NCBI RefSeq assembly: GCF_000723885.1
Contig: NZ_CCDG010000078.1
Span: 62,001 to 126,000, forward strand
Length of the DNA stretch: 64,000 nt
From: Paenibacillus camerounensis
GTDB taxonomy: Bacteria; Bacillota; Bacilli; Paenibacillales; Paenibacillaceae
Direction of reading: 5' to 3'
The notes under the pieces were generated by a model that worked only from the letters and a program-made list of their open reading frames with translations, had not been told where the DNA came from and ran no database searches. The translations under genes and the position numbers were made by a program. Shown here in pieces: positions 35,544 to 44,853 of this stretch. Numbering within the stretch: position 1 is the first letter of the stretch; each line of letters begins with the position of its first letter.

Positions 35544-35924
35544 ATGAAGATGCCATATTCATCGGGAATCATTACGAATACCCGTGTGACCGGAACAGCA
35601 GCCAGTTACATCGTGGTAAGTACACGTAATCTGAGCAGTGCGGCGGCAACCATACTGGTTGAGATTTTTGCAGTTCCTGTGACAACCTTTACGCTGACCC
35701 CGATTTATGTCTCCAGCTATAATGTGCCAGCATTGTCTTCCGATATCAGGGAATTTTATATTGCCGGTAATGTAGCCTACGAAGTTCAGATAGACAATAC
35801 CGATTCCTTATCTGTGGTTGCCTTCTCATCCTACGGTCTGGACGAGTCAGGGAACCTGGTGATTGAACAGCGGGTACTGCAGTCAGAGTTTACAGAAATA
35901 CCTGCTTTCTCGCTGCCGATCTAG
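35544..35924 (+). CDS. Small beta-strand-rich protein of unknown function
   Basis: A 126-residue protein, rich in Ser, Thr and Val and without cysteine, signal peptide or membrane helix. Strands such as TRVTGTAASYIVVSTRNLSS, ATILVEIFAVPV and NVAYEVQIDNTDSLSVVAFS suggest a jelly-roll like fold. I do not recognise the family by name. The start may be ATG 35544 or 35550; GAAGGGAGTG at 35532-35541 serves either. It lies between the propeller gene (divergent) and two glycosyltransferases in the same direction. A self-assembling or glycosylated surface protein is a guess from context. Confidence 0.5.
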   Translation: MKMPYSSGIITNTRVTGTAASYIVVSTRNLSSAAATILVEIFAVPVTTFTLTPIYVSSYNVPALSSDIREFYIAGNVAYEVQIDNTDSLSVVAFSSYGLDESGNLVIEQRVLQSEFTEIPAFSLPI

Positions 35925-36028
35925 CAAAGGCTTTAAGTTTCGCTTACAGCGGATACGGTCTTGCATTCGCAACGGTTGCCTTTTTTGCGGCATCCATGAG
36001 AGTCCTCCCTTTGCGGGGGATTTTTGGC

Positions 36029-37345
36029 ATGCTCAAAGGGCTATTCACACAGGCAATCCGCCAATTCCGCAATAAACTAATAATAAAGCTGTTCAAAAAG
36101 GGGGCGGAAGGATTGGCGGATGTTGGAGTTGTAATGCCGGTGTATATCCAGAACCCGGATTTCCTGCGGCAGGCGCTGGATTCAGTGCTGAAACAGACCT
36201 TCAGCGGATTCCGGCTGGTCATTGTCATTGACGGGGCACCGGAGATGGAGGCGCTGGTTAGCCGTTGTTCTGCCGGCGACCCGCGGGTATTCATTATCTC
36301 TTATCCGGAAAATGCTGGAGTGGCACACGCGCTGAATACCGGGTTTGATGTTCTGCTTGGAGATAACGAAATTCGCTATTTGACCTGGGTATCCAGCGAC
36401 AATGTCTATGATCCCGCCTTTCTGGAGGTGCTGCGTGCAGCACTCGTTAAGGGCCCGCCTGAGCTCGGTCTTGTCTATAGCTCGTTCAGAAGCATAGATA
36501 ATGACGGAGTCCAGCTGGACAATGAGCATAAGCTGGCGGCATTGCGGCAGTATCAGGGACAGCCCAAGGCTAAACTGCTTGATTCTTCAATTATCGGTGT
36601 TTCATTCATGTATAAGACAGAGCCTGCACGACAAGCAGGCGGCTATCGTATGCAGCCCGTGGAGGATTATGATTACTGGCTGCGGCTGGAGGAGCACTGC
36701 GATATCCGGTTTCTGCCGATAGAGCTGATGGATTACCGGGTTCAGTCATCACACAGCGTCTCTGCCCAGTTAACCAGTAAGGAGAATCACCGCAGATGGC
36801 GGTATACCTTTCATCTTACCCGGCTGCAGGCCCGCGGCCGCCGCGGGATTCCGCCTGTCTTGACTATACTGTACGTCGTGCAGGCGCCTGATCCGCATCA
36901 TGACTATGCACTCGAGAATATATATGAACAGACATTCAGCAATTATATATTCCGGATTATCGATGTGTCCGCTGATAATCAGGCCTCCGCAGCATTAGCC
37001 GGAATCAGCCATCCTATAACCGAATTTGCCTGGCTGCCGGGCGCTTCGGTTCAGCATGCGTTATACCGGATGCTGCTGGGAGTTAGCACGCCCTATACAC
37101 TGCTGTTCGGCCCGGAGCTGTTTATTTCTTATATGGATATTGAGTACCTGATGGCAGGTCTTATAAAAAATGGTGAAACCTCCATCTCCAATTACTATAC
37201 GCCGGACCATTCGAGAATCGGTTACCGCAGCAGGGGGGTCCCTTCAGTCAAACAGTCGCTGACCAATGAGCTGTTTAAAACGGACGCGCTGCAGGAGCTG
37301 TATCAGCTGAATATGCTGCATAATTCTGCGGGAAATGAGGGATAG
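36029..37345 (+). CDS. Glycosyltransferase family 2
   Basis: A 438-residue enzyme with an N-terminal basic stretch then a GT-A fold: VVMPVYIQNPDFLRQALDSV, LVIVIDGAPEM, ENAGVAHALNTGFD, the acidic WVSSDNVYDP in the DxD position, and PVEDYDYWLRLEEHCD, the usual ED catalytic region. A second segment after residue 280 resembles a degenerate repeat (PVLTILYVVQAPDPHHDY and LENIYEQTF) without a clear active site. GGGGGA at 36015-36020 favours ATG 36029 over 35996. It is followed after 2 bases by a second glycosyltransferase. Donor and acceptor are unknown. Confidence 0.5.
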   Translation: MLKGLFTQAIRQFRNKLIIKLFKKGAEGLADVGVVMPVYIQNPDFLRQALDSVLKQTFSGFRLVIVIDGAPEMEALVSRCSAGDPRVFIISYPENAGVAHALNTGFDVLLGDNEIRYLTWVSSDNVYDPAFLEVLRAALVKGPPELGLVYSSFRSIDNDGVQLDNEHKLAALRQYQGQPKAKLLDSSIIGVSFMYKTEPARQAGGYRMQPVEDYDYWLRLEEHCDIRFLPIELMDYRVQSSHSVSAQLTSKENHRRWRYTFHLTRLQARGRRGIPPVLTILYVVQAPDPHHDYALENIYEQTFSNYIFRIIDVSADNQASAALAGISHPITEFAWLPGASVQHALYRMLLGVSTPYTLLFGPELFISYMDIEYLMAGLIKNGETSISNYYTPDHSRIGYRSRGVPSVKQSLTNELFKTDALQELYQLNMLHNSAGNEG

Positions 37346-37347
37346 CG

Positions 37348-38427
37348 ATGAAGATATTATTCACATTCTACAATCCCAGCGGGGGAATGGAGACCTTAAA
37401 CAGGGTACGCTGTGAAGCTCTGGCTGCGCGAGGTATTGAATGTCATCTGCTATACACCCATCCGGGTGAAGGGCAGAGGAACATCCGGAATATCCCCGTC
37501 CATATCATCCGCAGTGATGAAGCACTCGCTAATCTGCTGGCAGCCCATGCCTTCGATCTGATTATCGTATGCACAGACATTGAACTGGCCGTAAGAATCC
37601 GCGGGCATGGGTATTCCGGCCTGCTCGTATTTGAATTGCAGGGGCTTGGAAGGATTGAGGAAGCCCGGGCGGTTATCGCTGATTTCTCGGGAAGAATCAG
37701 GCAATATACCGATGCTCTTCTATACCCTGAGACGGCCCATTTGCGGCAGCTGCTCCGGGAGCATCTGCCGGATATGCCGCATTACTGCTTCGATGACCCT
37801 GTGGGGCTTGTTAACTTTGAGTACACTGCCTACCCGCCGCGGAAGTATCCCGTGCTTGCCTGGGTGGGCCGGCTGCAGCCGAATAAGAACTGGCGGGAAT
37901 TTCTGCAGATCGGACTTGAGCTGTTGAAGGTCCGGCCAGAATTGTATTTGTGGATGTTCCAGGATGATACGCTGTTTGACCCTGATGAGAAAGCAGCCTT
38001 CGAGCAATTTGTAGCAGAGACGGGAATCGCTTCCCGGCTGATAATGTATTCTAACGTTGCGCATGAACATATGGCTGATTATTTAAGCATCATCGGAGAC
38101 TCCGGAGGGCTGCTGTGCTCGACCTCGGTTCTGGAGGGCTTCGGTTATGCGGTAGCGGAAGCCATGCTGTGCCGCTGCCCGGTTCTGTCTACAGACTCTG
38201 ACGGGATACGCAGGCTGGTTATGCATAATCAGACAGGTAAAATATACAGGCTGGGCTCAATCTCCGAAGCGGCTGCAGCCGCTGCCTCCCTGATGCTTGA
38301 CCAGCCGCTGAGAGCTTCAATCCGCAGGAAGGGGGAGCAGCATATCCGCCGCAACCTGAACCCGGAGCTGTATGTGACCCGGTTTTTGCAGATGTATTCC
38401 ACGCTGTCCAAGAGGAATAAACTGTAG
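37348..38427 (+). CDS. Glycosyltransferase family 4-like
   Basis: A 359-residue GT-B enzyme. The N-terminus MKILFTFYNPSGGMETLNRV has the acceptor-side glycine pattern; the C-terminal donor domain has WVGRLQPNKNWREFLQIG and the typical SVLEGFGYAVAEAMLCRCPVL with the E-x7-E motif. It starts 2 bases after the GT2 stop, so the two are co-translated. Both may glycosylate the small beta-rich protein or a nearby surface polymer; this is inference from order. It ends just before a weak hairpin. Confidence 0.5.
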   Translation: MKILFTFYNPSGGMETLNRVRCEALAARGIECHLLYTHPGEGQRNIRNIPVHIIRSDEALANLLAAHAFDLIIVCTDIELAVRIRGHGYSGLLVFELQGLGRIEEARAVIADFSGRIRQYTDALLYPETAHLRQLLREHLPDMPHYCFDDPVGLVNFEYTAYPPRKYPVLAWVGRLQPNKNWREFLQIGLELLKVRPELYLWMFQDDTLFDPDEKAAFEQFVAETGIASRLIMYSNVAHEHMADYLSIIGDSGGLLCSTSVLEGFGYAVAEAMLCRCPVLSTDSDGIRRLVMHNQTGKIYRLGSISEAAAAAASLMLDQPLRASIRRKGEQHIRRNLNPELYVTRFLQMYSTLSKRNKL

Positions 38428-38453
38428 GATTCCTGAATATAAAGACTGAAATT

Positions 38454-38492
38454 CCCCCTCCCTCCAGGCTGATGCTTAGAGCAGGGGGTTGT
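38454..38492 (+). terminator. Weak hairpin after glycosyltransferases
   Basis: CCCCCT (38454-38459) and AGGGGG (38483-38488) followed by TTGTTTGG. The loop is long and the T run is broken, so termination is only possible, not shown. Confidence 0.5.
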
Positions 38493-38607
38493 TTGGTTAT
38501 TAATAGCTATCACATAATGTTATTGACCGGAGCCGCAAGGATATCTACAATTTAATATACCGGACAAGACAGGGCATCATATGCAGCAGAAAGGGGCTCT
38601 CAAGACA

Positions 38608-40050
38608 ATGGACTGGAGCAGCATTATTACACTAATCGTTTCTATTATTACACTACTTAATATCCTGTTGGCCGGAGTTGTCGTTTTCATCGAGCGCAGG
38701 GATATCGGGTCCACCTGGGCCTGGCTGATGGTCCTGTTTTTCATCCCTGTAGGGGGATTTATCTTCTATGTGTTTTTCGGAAGACAGCTCAAGAAGCGGA
38801 ACTTCTATGAGCTCAGCGCAGAAGAAAGGATCTACCTGCAATCGGCCATTGATGAGCAGGTGATGACCGTTGATTATCAGGGGGGGCTGACCGCCAAGTA
38901 TGCGGATTTGCTTAAGATGAATTTGCGCTCCTCGAACGCGCTTATTACATCCGACAACGAAATTGAGATTTTCGATGACGGTGAAGCCAAATTCAATGCG
39001 ATGTTTCAGGATATCCGTAATGCCAAGAAGGAAATCAATGTACAGTATTATATTATTCAGCCGGATGACCTTGGCCGCAGGCTGAGGGAAGAGCTGACTG
39101 CCAAAGCAAAAGCAGGAGTCAAGGTGAGACTGCTCTATGATGAGATCGGCTCGCGCCAGACCTCACGGGCTTTTTTCAAGGATCTGATAGATCACGGGGG
39201 CAAGGTGGAGGTGTTCTTCCCGTCCCTGTTCAGGCTGATTAATCTGCGGATTAATAACCGTAATCACCGCAAGCTGTGTATTATTGACGGCGAAATCGCC
39301 TATATCGGCGGGTTCAATGTCGGTGACGAATACCTTGGACTGGACAAGAAAATGGGCTACTGGCGCGATACGCATTTCCGGATGAAGGGCGGCGCGGTTA
39401 ATCAGATTCTTGGCAGGTTCCTGCTGGACTGGAATAAGGCTGCGCCCCGGGGCGAAGAGGAGTCTGAGCAGCTCCCTCTCCCGATGGAGAAGCATACAGG
39501 CAGCAGTGTGGTGCAGATTATCTCCAGCGGGCCCAATTCCCAGACAGAGCACCTGAAGAATATGTATCTGAAGCTGATCGGCTCGGCCAAGAAAAGTGTT
39601 TATATTCAGACGCCGTACTTTATACCCGACGCCAGCTTTATGGATGCCTGCAAAATAGCGCTGCTCTCCGGGGTGGATGTGCGGATTATGATCCCGAACA
39701 AGCCTGACCATATGTTCGTCTATCCGGCTACACTGTCTCATGCCGGTGAGCTGCTGCCCTATGGAGTCAAAATCCTTCAGTATGAGAAGGGCTTCATGCA
39801 TGCCAAAACCATAGTTGTAGACCAGGAAATCGCCTCAGTCGGCACTACGAACATTGATACCCGCAGCTTCCGCCTGAATTTCGAGGTCAATGCACTTGTA
39901 TGCGATGAAGGCATTGCCGGCGAGCTTCACGAGCTGTTTCTGAAGGACAGCATGTCCTGTACCGAGCTTACACTGGAACGCTATGAAGCACGGCCGAGGA
40001 TGATGAAGTTTAAAGAGGCGGTTGCGAGGCTGCTGTCTCCGATTCTATAA
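38608..40050 (+). CDS. cls: Cardiolipin synthase
   Basis: A 480-residue membrane enzyme of the phospholipase D family that joins two phosphatidylglycerols into cardiolipin. Two N-terminal helices (SSIITLIVSIITLLNILLAG and WAWLMVLFFIPVGGFIFYVF) are followed by two HKD motifs: HRKLCIIDGEIAYIGG and HAKTIVVDQEIASVG. ATG 38608 is chosen because the protein then starts like Bacillus Cls; ATG 38581 in frame would add nine residues and has a poorer SD. It is monocistronic and ends at a strong shared terminator. Confidence 0.5.
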   Translation: MDWSSIITLIVSIITLLNILLAGVVVFIERRDIGSTWAWLMVLFFIPVGGFIFYVFFGRQLKKRNFYELSAEERIYLQSAIDEQVMTVDYQGGLTAKYADLLKMNLRSSNALITSDNEIEIFDDGEAKFNAMFQDIRNAKKEINVQYYIIQPDDLGRRLREELTAKAKAGVKVRLLYDEIGSRQTSRAFFKDLIDHGGKVEVFFPSLFRLINLRINNRNHRKLCIIDGEIAYIGGFNVGDEYLGLDKKMGYWRDTHFRMKGGAVNQILGRFLLDWNKAAPRGEEESEQLPLPMEKHTGSSVVQIISSGPNSQTEHLKNMYLKLIGSAKKSVYIQTPYFIPDASFMDACKIALLSGVDVRIMIPNKPDHMFVYPATLSHAGELLPYGVKILQYEKGFMHAKTIVVDQEIASVGTTNIDTRSFRLNFEVNALVCDEGIAGELHELFLKDSMSCTELTLERYEARPRMMKFKEAVARLLSPIL

Positions 40051-40057
40051 GCATAGC

Positions 40058-40090
40058 AAAAGGGTGTCCCGTCTTGGGACACCCTTTAAA
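40058..40090. terminator. Bidirectional terminator between cls and ABC exporter
   Basis: Arms AAAGGGTGTCCC and GGGACACCCTTT (to 40087) around a 5-base loop, with A and T runs on the two sides. It serves cls on the plus strand and the ABC genes on the minus strand. Confidence 0.5.
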
Positions 40091-40108
40091 TTTGCGTACA
40101 GCTAACCC

Positions 40109-41869
40109 TTATGAGGCTTGTTCAAACTGGCTGTTGTAGAGCTCGGCATAGAAGCCGTTCTTCGCAAGCAGCTCATGATGATTGCCGCTTTCCAGTATGT
40201 CGCCGTCCTTCAGCACCAGAATGACATCGGCGTTCTTGATGGTTGAGAGCCTGTGGGCGATGACGAACGAGGTTCTGCCTTCCATCAGCTGGTCCATCGC
40301 CTGCTGGATCAGCAGCTCTGTACGGGTATCAACGGAGCTGGTTGCCTCATCGAGGATAAGCATCGGCGCATCCTTGAGCATTGCCCGGGCAATCGTCAGC
40401 TGCTGCTTCTGGCCAGCCGAGAGATTAACCTTGTCGTTCAATACCGTATCATAGCCCTTGCTCAAAGTCTGAATGAAATGATGCAGCCCGACAGAACGGC
40501 AGGCTTCTTCCATTTCAGCATCGGTCACGCCAGTTTTGTTATAGATGAGATTTTCTCTTACCGTGCCTTCAAACATCCAGGTATCCTGCAGCACCATACA
40601 GAAAAGATCGTGAAGGTTCTCTCTGGTCAAGCTGCTAATTGGAGTGCCGTCGATGTTAATCTCCCCGCCGGTCAGCTCATTGAAGCGGATCAGGAGGTTA
40701 ATCAGTGTCGTTTTACCGGCACCGGTCGGGCCAACAATCGCAATCTTCTGGCCCGGATGCACCTCGGTGGAGAAGTCCTTAATCACCAGCTTATCGGTTT
40801 CCTCATAGGCGAACTGCACATGCTCAAAGACTACATGGCCTTCAGCAGCGGTCAGCCTGGTGTCCTTGTGCTCCTCATTATCCATTTCTGCGGCATCCAG
40901 AAATTCAAATACGCGTTTGCTGGCAGCAGAAGCTGCCTGCAGGTTCTGTGCGGCCTGGGCCATTTGCGCCAGCGGCTGGGTGAAGAACCGGACATATAGA
41001 ATGAAGGCGACAATCACACCGAAGGAGATTGAGCCGTTGATCGCCAGGACAGCACCGACGACACAGACAGCCACATAACCGAGATTCCCGATAAAGGTCA
41101 TCAGCGGCATCATCAGGCCGGAAAGGAACTGCGCTTTGAAGGCGCTCTGCTTCAGTGACTGGTTCAGAGAATCAAAGGCTCCGCGCATCTGCGCCTCACC
41201 GTTGTAGGCTTTTACTACAGTATGGCCGGTATAGACCTCCTCGACATGCCCGTTGATCTTCCCGAGGTATTCCTGCTGGCTCTGGAAGTATTTCTGTGAT
41301 TTCTTCATGATTACCGCCATCAGGCCGAAGCCGATTGCAGTAGCAGCAATGGCGGTGAAGGTCATGAGCACATTCGTCTTGAACATCATGACCATCGAGC
41401 CGACGAACAGGGCTACAGCAGTAACCAGCGTGCCCACACTCTGGTTCAGCGCCTGTCCGATCGTATCCACGTCATTTGTAACCCGGGACAGAATATCACC
41501 TGTTGTCGATTTATTATAGTAGGAGATCGGCAGACGGTTCATTTTGTGTGACAGGTCTTTTCTCAGGCTTTTGGATACCTTTTGTGTAACCATTGACATG
41601 ATAAGTCCTTGTCCCAGAGACAGAACCGCACTGAGTGCATAGATGAATATCAGGAAAAATCCGATTGAGGCTATAGCATCCAGATCGATGCCGGCCGCGA
41701 TACCTGCAGTGATCAGATCTGTCAGCTCAGAGAGCTGGTCCGGCCCGAGCAATGTAAGAATCGTACCTGCGGCAGCGCTGATAACCGCGATAAGAATGAC
41801 GGGAATATAAGACCGGCAATATTGGAGCAGCCGGCTCCAGGTGCTTGGCTGGTCTGATTTCTTGTTCAT
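40109..41869 (-). CDS. Heterodimeric ABC exporter, subunit 2
   Basis: A 586-residue exporter half with six helices and a C-terminal ATPase. Walker A is GPTGAGKTTLINLLIRF, the signature LSAGQKQQLTIARAM, Walker B MLILDEATSSVDTRT and the switch IAHRLSTIKNAD. The signature has Ala in place of the usual second Gly (LSAGQ), a change common in one half of such dimers. It starts at 41869 where the first subunit ends (TAATG overlap). Together the two form a drug or peptide exporter like YheI/YheH or YfiB/YfiC; the substrate is unknown. Confidence 0.5.
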   Translation of the reverse strand: MNKKSDQPSTWSRLLQYCRSYIPVILIAVISAAAGTILTLLGPDQLSELTDLITAGIAAGIDLDAIASIGFFLIFIYALSAVLSLGQGLIMSMVTQKVSKSLRKDLSHKMNRLPISYYNKSTTGDILSRVTNDVDTIGQALNQSVGTLVTAVALFVGSMVMMFKTNVLMTFTAIAATAIGFGLMAVIMKKSQKYFQSQQEYLGKINGHVEEVYTGHTVVKAYNGEAQMRGAFDSLNQSLKQSAFKAQFLSGLMMPLMTFIGNLGYVAVCVVGAVLAINGSISFGVIVAFILYVRFFTQPLAQMAQAAQNLQAASAASKRVFEFLDAAEMDNEEHKDTRLTAAEGHVVFEHVQFAYEETDKLVIKDFSTEVHPGQKIAIVGPTGAGKTTLINLLIRFNELTGGEINIDGTPISSLTRENLHDLFCMVLQDTWMFEGTVRENLIYNKTGVTDAEMEEACRSVGLHHFIQTLSKGYDTVLNDKVNLSAGQKQQLTIARAMLKDAPMLILDEATSSVDTRTELLIQQAMDQLMEGRTSFVIAHRLSTIKNADVILVLKDGDILESGNHHELLAKNGFYAELYNSQFEQAS

Positions 41870-43620
41870 TAGGCAAGCTCCTCCTTCGACAGCTGTGAAT
41901 AAGCAATTTCCTGATAAATGCTGCAGGATTCCATCAGTTCATCATGGGTTCCCATGCCGGCGATTTGTCCGGCCTCCAGGACGATGATCTTGTCCGCATC
42001 CTTTATCGTGCCAATCCGCTGAGCAACAATCAGCATTGTGGTGCCGCTTGATTCCTTCTTCAGCTCACTGCGCAGCTTGCGGTCTGTCTTGTAATCAAGC
42101 GCCGAGAAAGAGTCGTCAAAAATCAGAATTTCCGGACGGCGGGCAATGGCCCGTGCAATGGATAAACGCTGCTTCTGTCCGCCGGAGAGGTTGGTTCCGC
42201 CCTGGGCAATATGCGCATCGTAGCTGCCGTCCATTTTCTCAACAAAATCAGCAGCCTGCGAAGTATAAACGGCATCAACGACATCAGAATTCAGATCACG
42301 CCCGTTATCGCCGAAGGCAATATTGGAGGTTACGGTACCGCCGAACAGGACTGCTTTTTGTGAAACATAGCCCATTTTGTTACGCAGTGCACTCTGTTCA
42401 TATTGATTGACATTAATGCCGCCGACGAGGACTTCTCCTGAGGTAGCATCAAAGAAGCGCGGAATCAGGTTGACGACGGTGCTCTTGCCGCAGCCTGTTG
42501 AACCGATAAACGCTACGGTTTCACCTTTGGCGGCTGTAAAGCTGATGTCCTTCAGCACATAATCCTCGGCATCCGGGTATTTAAAGCTGACATTACGGAA
42601 TTCCACTTCACCGGCATGTCTGGAAGGGGAGGAGGTAAGCTGGCCGTCAGTCAGGCTCGGGCGTGTATCCAGCACCTCATTAATCCGCTTGGCTGAGACA
42701 TGTGCACGCGGCATTAGGATAAAGATGATAATCAGCATCATGAAGGCCATGACGACCTGCATGGCATAGGAGGAGAAGACGATCATGTCGGAGAACAGTC
42801 CCATTTTGGCGCCGGGACCGGCATTCTGGATCATCACCGCACCGATCCAGTATATCGCCAGGCTCAGACCGCTCATGATCAGAGTAATGCTCGGCATCAT
42901 TGCCGACAACACATTGTTCGCGAATAGATTGGTCCGTGTCAGCTCGTTGTTCGCCTCACCGAATTTGTCCTCCTGATATTTCTCGGCGTTGTAAGCGCGA
43001 ATGACACGAAGTCCGGTCAGATTCTCTCTGGCTACCCGGTTCAGATTGTCTGTCAGCACCTGCAGCTTCTGGAATTTTGGCAGCACCAGCACTACACAAA
43101 TACCGACGATGACGATCAGCACGCCGACAGCAGTGCCTGTAGCCAGCGACCACTCCCAGCTCTTGCCGGTAATCTTGAGAATCGCCCATACAGCAAGCAG
43201 CGGAGCCTTAATCAGCAGCTGCAGCCCGATGACAATCAGCATCTGTACCTGAGTGATGTCATTCGTTGAACGGGTTATTAGGCTTGCTGTGGAAAAGCTG
43301 TTGATTTCCTCCATGGAGAAGGACTGGACCTTGTTGAATAGTTTGGAACGGAGTCTGGCAGAGAAATTAGCGGCAATTTTGGCCGCGATTCCGGCAACAA
43401 TAATGGAGGTGGCGAGACTGCCCAGCGCACAGAGCAGCATCCAGCCGCCGGTAGCCATTATTTCACTCATTTCACTTCCGGGCGTTTGGATCAGCCGGGT
43501 AATATCGCTCATATAATCGGGCAGCTCCAGATCGAGCCATACCTGGGTAACGATGAACAGGACACTGACGATGAACAGGCCCCATTCTTTCGCTTCCAGG
43601 TTCTTAAGCAGTTTAATCAT
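41869..43620 (-). CDS. Heterodimeric ABC exporter, subunit 1
   Basis: A 583-residue exporter half. Walker A is GSTGCGKSTVVNLIPRF, signature LSGGQKQRLSIARAI, but Walker B reads ILIFDDSFSALDYKT, where Asp replaces the catalytic Glu after the motif. This is the usual degenerate site of heterodimeric exporters. The switch is VAQRIGTIKDAD, with Gln for His. ATG 43620 is served by AAGGAG; a longer frame to 43698 has no better site. It is co-transcribed with the second subunit and lies after a two-component system on the same strand. Confidence 0.5.
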   Translation of the reverse strand: MIKLLKNLEAKEWGLFIVSVLFIVTQVWLDLELPDYMSDITRLIQTPGSEMSEIMATGGWMLLCALGSLATSIIVAGIAAKIAANFSARLRSKLFNKVQSFSMEEINSFSTASLITRSTNDITQVQMLIVIGLQLLIKAPLLAVWAILKITGKSWEWSLATGTAVGVLIVIVGICVVLVLPKFQKLQVLTDNLNRVARENLTGLRVIRAYNAEKYQEDKFGEANNELTRTNLFANNVLSAMMPSITLIMSGLSLAIYWIGAVMIQNAGPGAKMGLFSDMIVFSSYAMQVVMAFMMLIIIFILMPRAHVSAKRINEVLDTRPSLTDGQLTSSPSRHAGEVEFRNVSFKYPDAEDYVLKDISFTAAKGETVAFIGSTGCGKSTVVNLIPRFFDATSGEVLVGGINVNQYEQSALRNKMGYVSQKAVLFGGTVTSNIAFGDNGRDLNSDVVDAVYTSQAADFVEKMDGSYDAHIAQGGTNLSGGQKQRLSIARAIARRPEILIFDDSFSALDYKTDRKLRSELKKESSGTTMLIVAQRIGTIKDADKIIVLEAGQIAGMGTHDELMESCSIYQEIAYSQLSKEELA

Positions 43621-43747
43621 AAGCGTTACTCCTTTATGTGATGTTGCTAGTAGCATAACGGAGGAAGATAAACTGAACATTAACTTTTCTGAATACAAGC
43701 AGAAACGGCTTAACCATATTTAGCTTAGAACATAATTATTCAAGAAT

Positions 43748-43785
43748 AAGCCCTGAAGAACCGTAACGGTTCTTCAGGGCTTCAG
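43748..43785 (-). terminator. Terminator after two-component system
   Basis: Long near-perfect hairpin, arms about 16 bases (43749-43764 and 43767-43782) with a 3-base loop; on the minus strand it is followed by TTATTCTTG. It separates the kinase gene from the ABC exporter. Confidence 0.5.
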
Positions 43786-44853
43786 TCAGGCTGCAGCAGG
43801 CAGGGTTACAGTAAATGCAGTGCCTTGGGATAATATGCTGTCACAGGTGATGGTGCCGCCATGCAGGTTGACGATTGTGCTGACAATCGTTAACCCGAGG
43901 CCGTTGCCGGCGGTAGAGTGGGACGTATCCTGCTGGTAGAATTTATCGAATACCTTCGGCAGGGCCTCCGCAGAGATTCCGGCTCCATTGTCCCGGAAGG
44001 TAACAATGATGCCTGAAGGCTGTTTTTTCATGTGAATCGAAATTTCTCCGCCCTCCGGAGTGAACTTAGTCGCATTGTCCAGCAGGTTGAGCCAGACCTG
44101 GTTCAGCAGCTCTTTATTGCCCTCCAGCTCATAATCATGAATATCCGCATTCAGGGTAAGCTGTTTTTTTTCAAACTTGGCGGCAAGCAGCAGGACGCAC
44201 TGACGGATCTGCTCCCCGGCATTGAACCGCCTTTTGTCGGTCAGGATGCTCTGTGTCTCAATTTTGCTTAACTCCAGGACGTTCGAGGCAAGCGCTGCCA
44301 GCCGGGCTGATTCCTCAATGACGATATCGAGATATTCATCCCGCTCCTCCTTGGGAAGGTCGTCGTGCTTAAGCATTTCGGCAAAGCCCTTTATGGATAC
44401 AATCGGGGTTTTGAATTCATGCGAGAAGTTATTCACAAAGTCAGTACGCAGAATTTCAATCCCGCCCAGCTCCTCAGCCATCCGGTTGAAGTTCTCGGAC
44501 AGAATCCGGAATTCAGGCGGACTTGTAAGCTGGAGGCGCATGGAGAAGTCTCCGCTGGCCAGCCGGTCTGTAGCATCGATAAAGGTACGGATGGATCTGA
44601 CCATTTTACGGCTGCTGAACGCAGATATGGCTGTGCCGATAATGATGCAGGAGATCAATATCAAAAGGGGCACAAGCGTCCCGTCCATAATAATCTGCTC
44701 ATTGATCAGTCCAAACACATCGGCAAGGTAGAACAGAAGTCCAGTTACAATCACTGTGACCAGGAAGATGAGGAAGACCGCAAAGGAGAAGATAAGCGGC
44801 AGACTGAGCCTGCTGCCCAGGCGTTTGCCTATTTTACTGCCTAATTTGCTCAA
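43786..44853 (-). CDS. Membrane sensor histidine kinase
   Basis: A 355-residue kinase with two membrane helices (about residues 20-45 and 60-80), a HAMP region (FIDATDRLASGDFSMRL), HisKA with phospho-acceptor His145 in NNFSHEFKTPI, and an HATPase with NLLDNATKFTPEGG and GNGLGLTIVS. The outer loop between helices is only about 15 residues, as in intramembrane or membrane-stress sensors. The start overlaps the response-regulator stop by 4 bases. It may regulate the neighbouring ABC exporter, but the terminator between them weakens this. Confidence 0.5.
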   Translation of the reverse strand: MSKLGSKIGKRLGSRLSLPLIFSFAVFLIFLVTVIVTGLLFYLADVFGLINEQIIMDGTLVPLLILISCIIIGTAISAFSSRKMVRSIRTFIDATDRLASGDFSMRLQLTSPPEFRILSENFNRMAEELGGIEILRTDFVNNFSHEFKTPIVSIKGFAEMLKHDDLPKEERDEYLDIVIEESARLAALASNVLELSKIETQSILTDKRRFNAGEQIRQCVLLLAAKFEKKQLTLNADIHDYELEGNKELLNQVWLNLLDNATKFTPEGGEISIHMKKQPSGIIVTFRDNGAGISAEALPKVFDKFYQQDTSHSTAGNGLGLTIVSTIVNLHGGTITCDSILSQGTAFTVTLPAAA

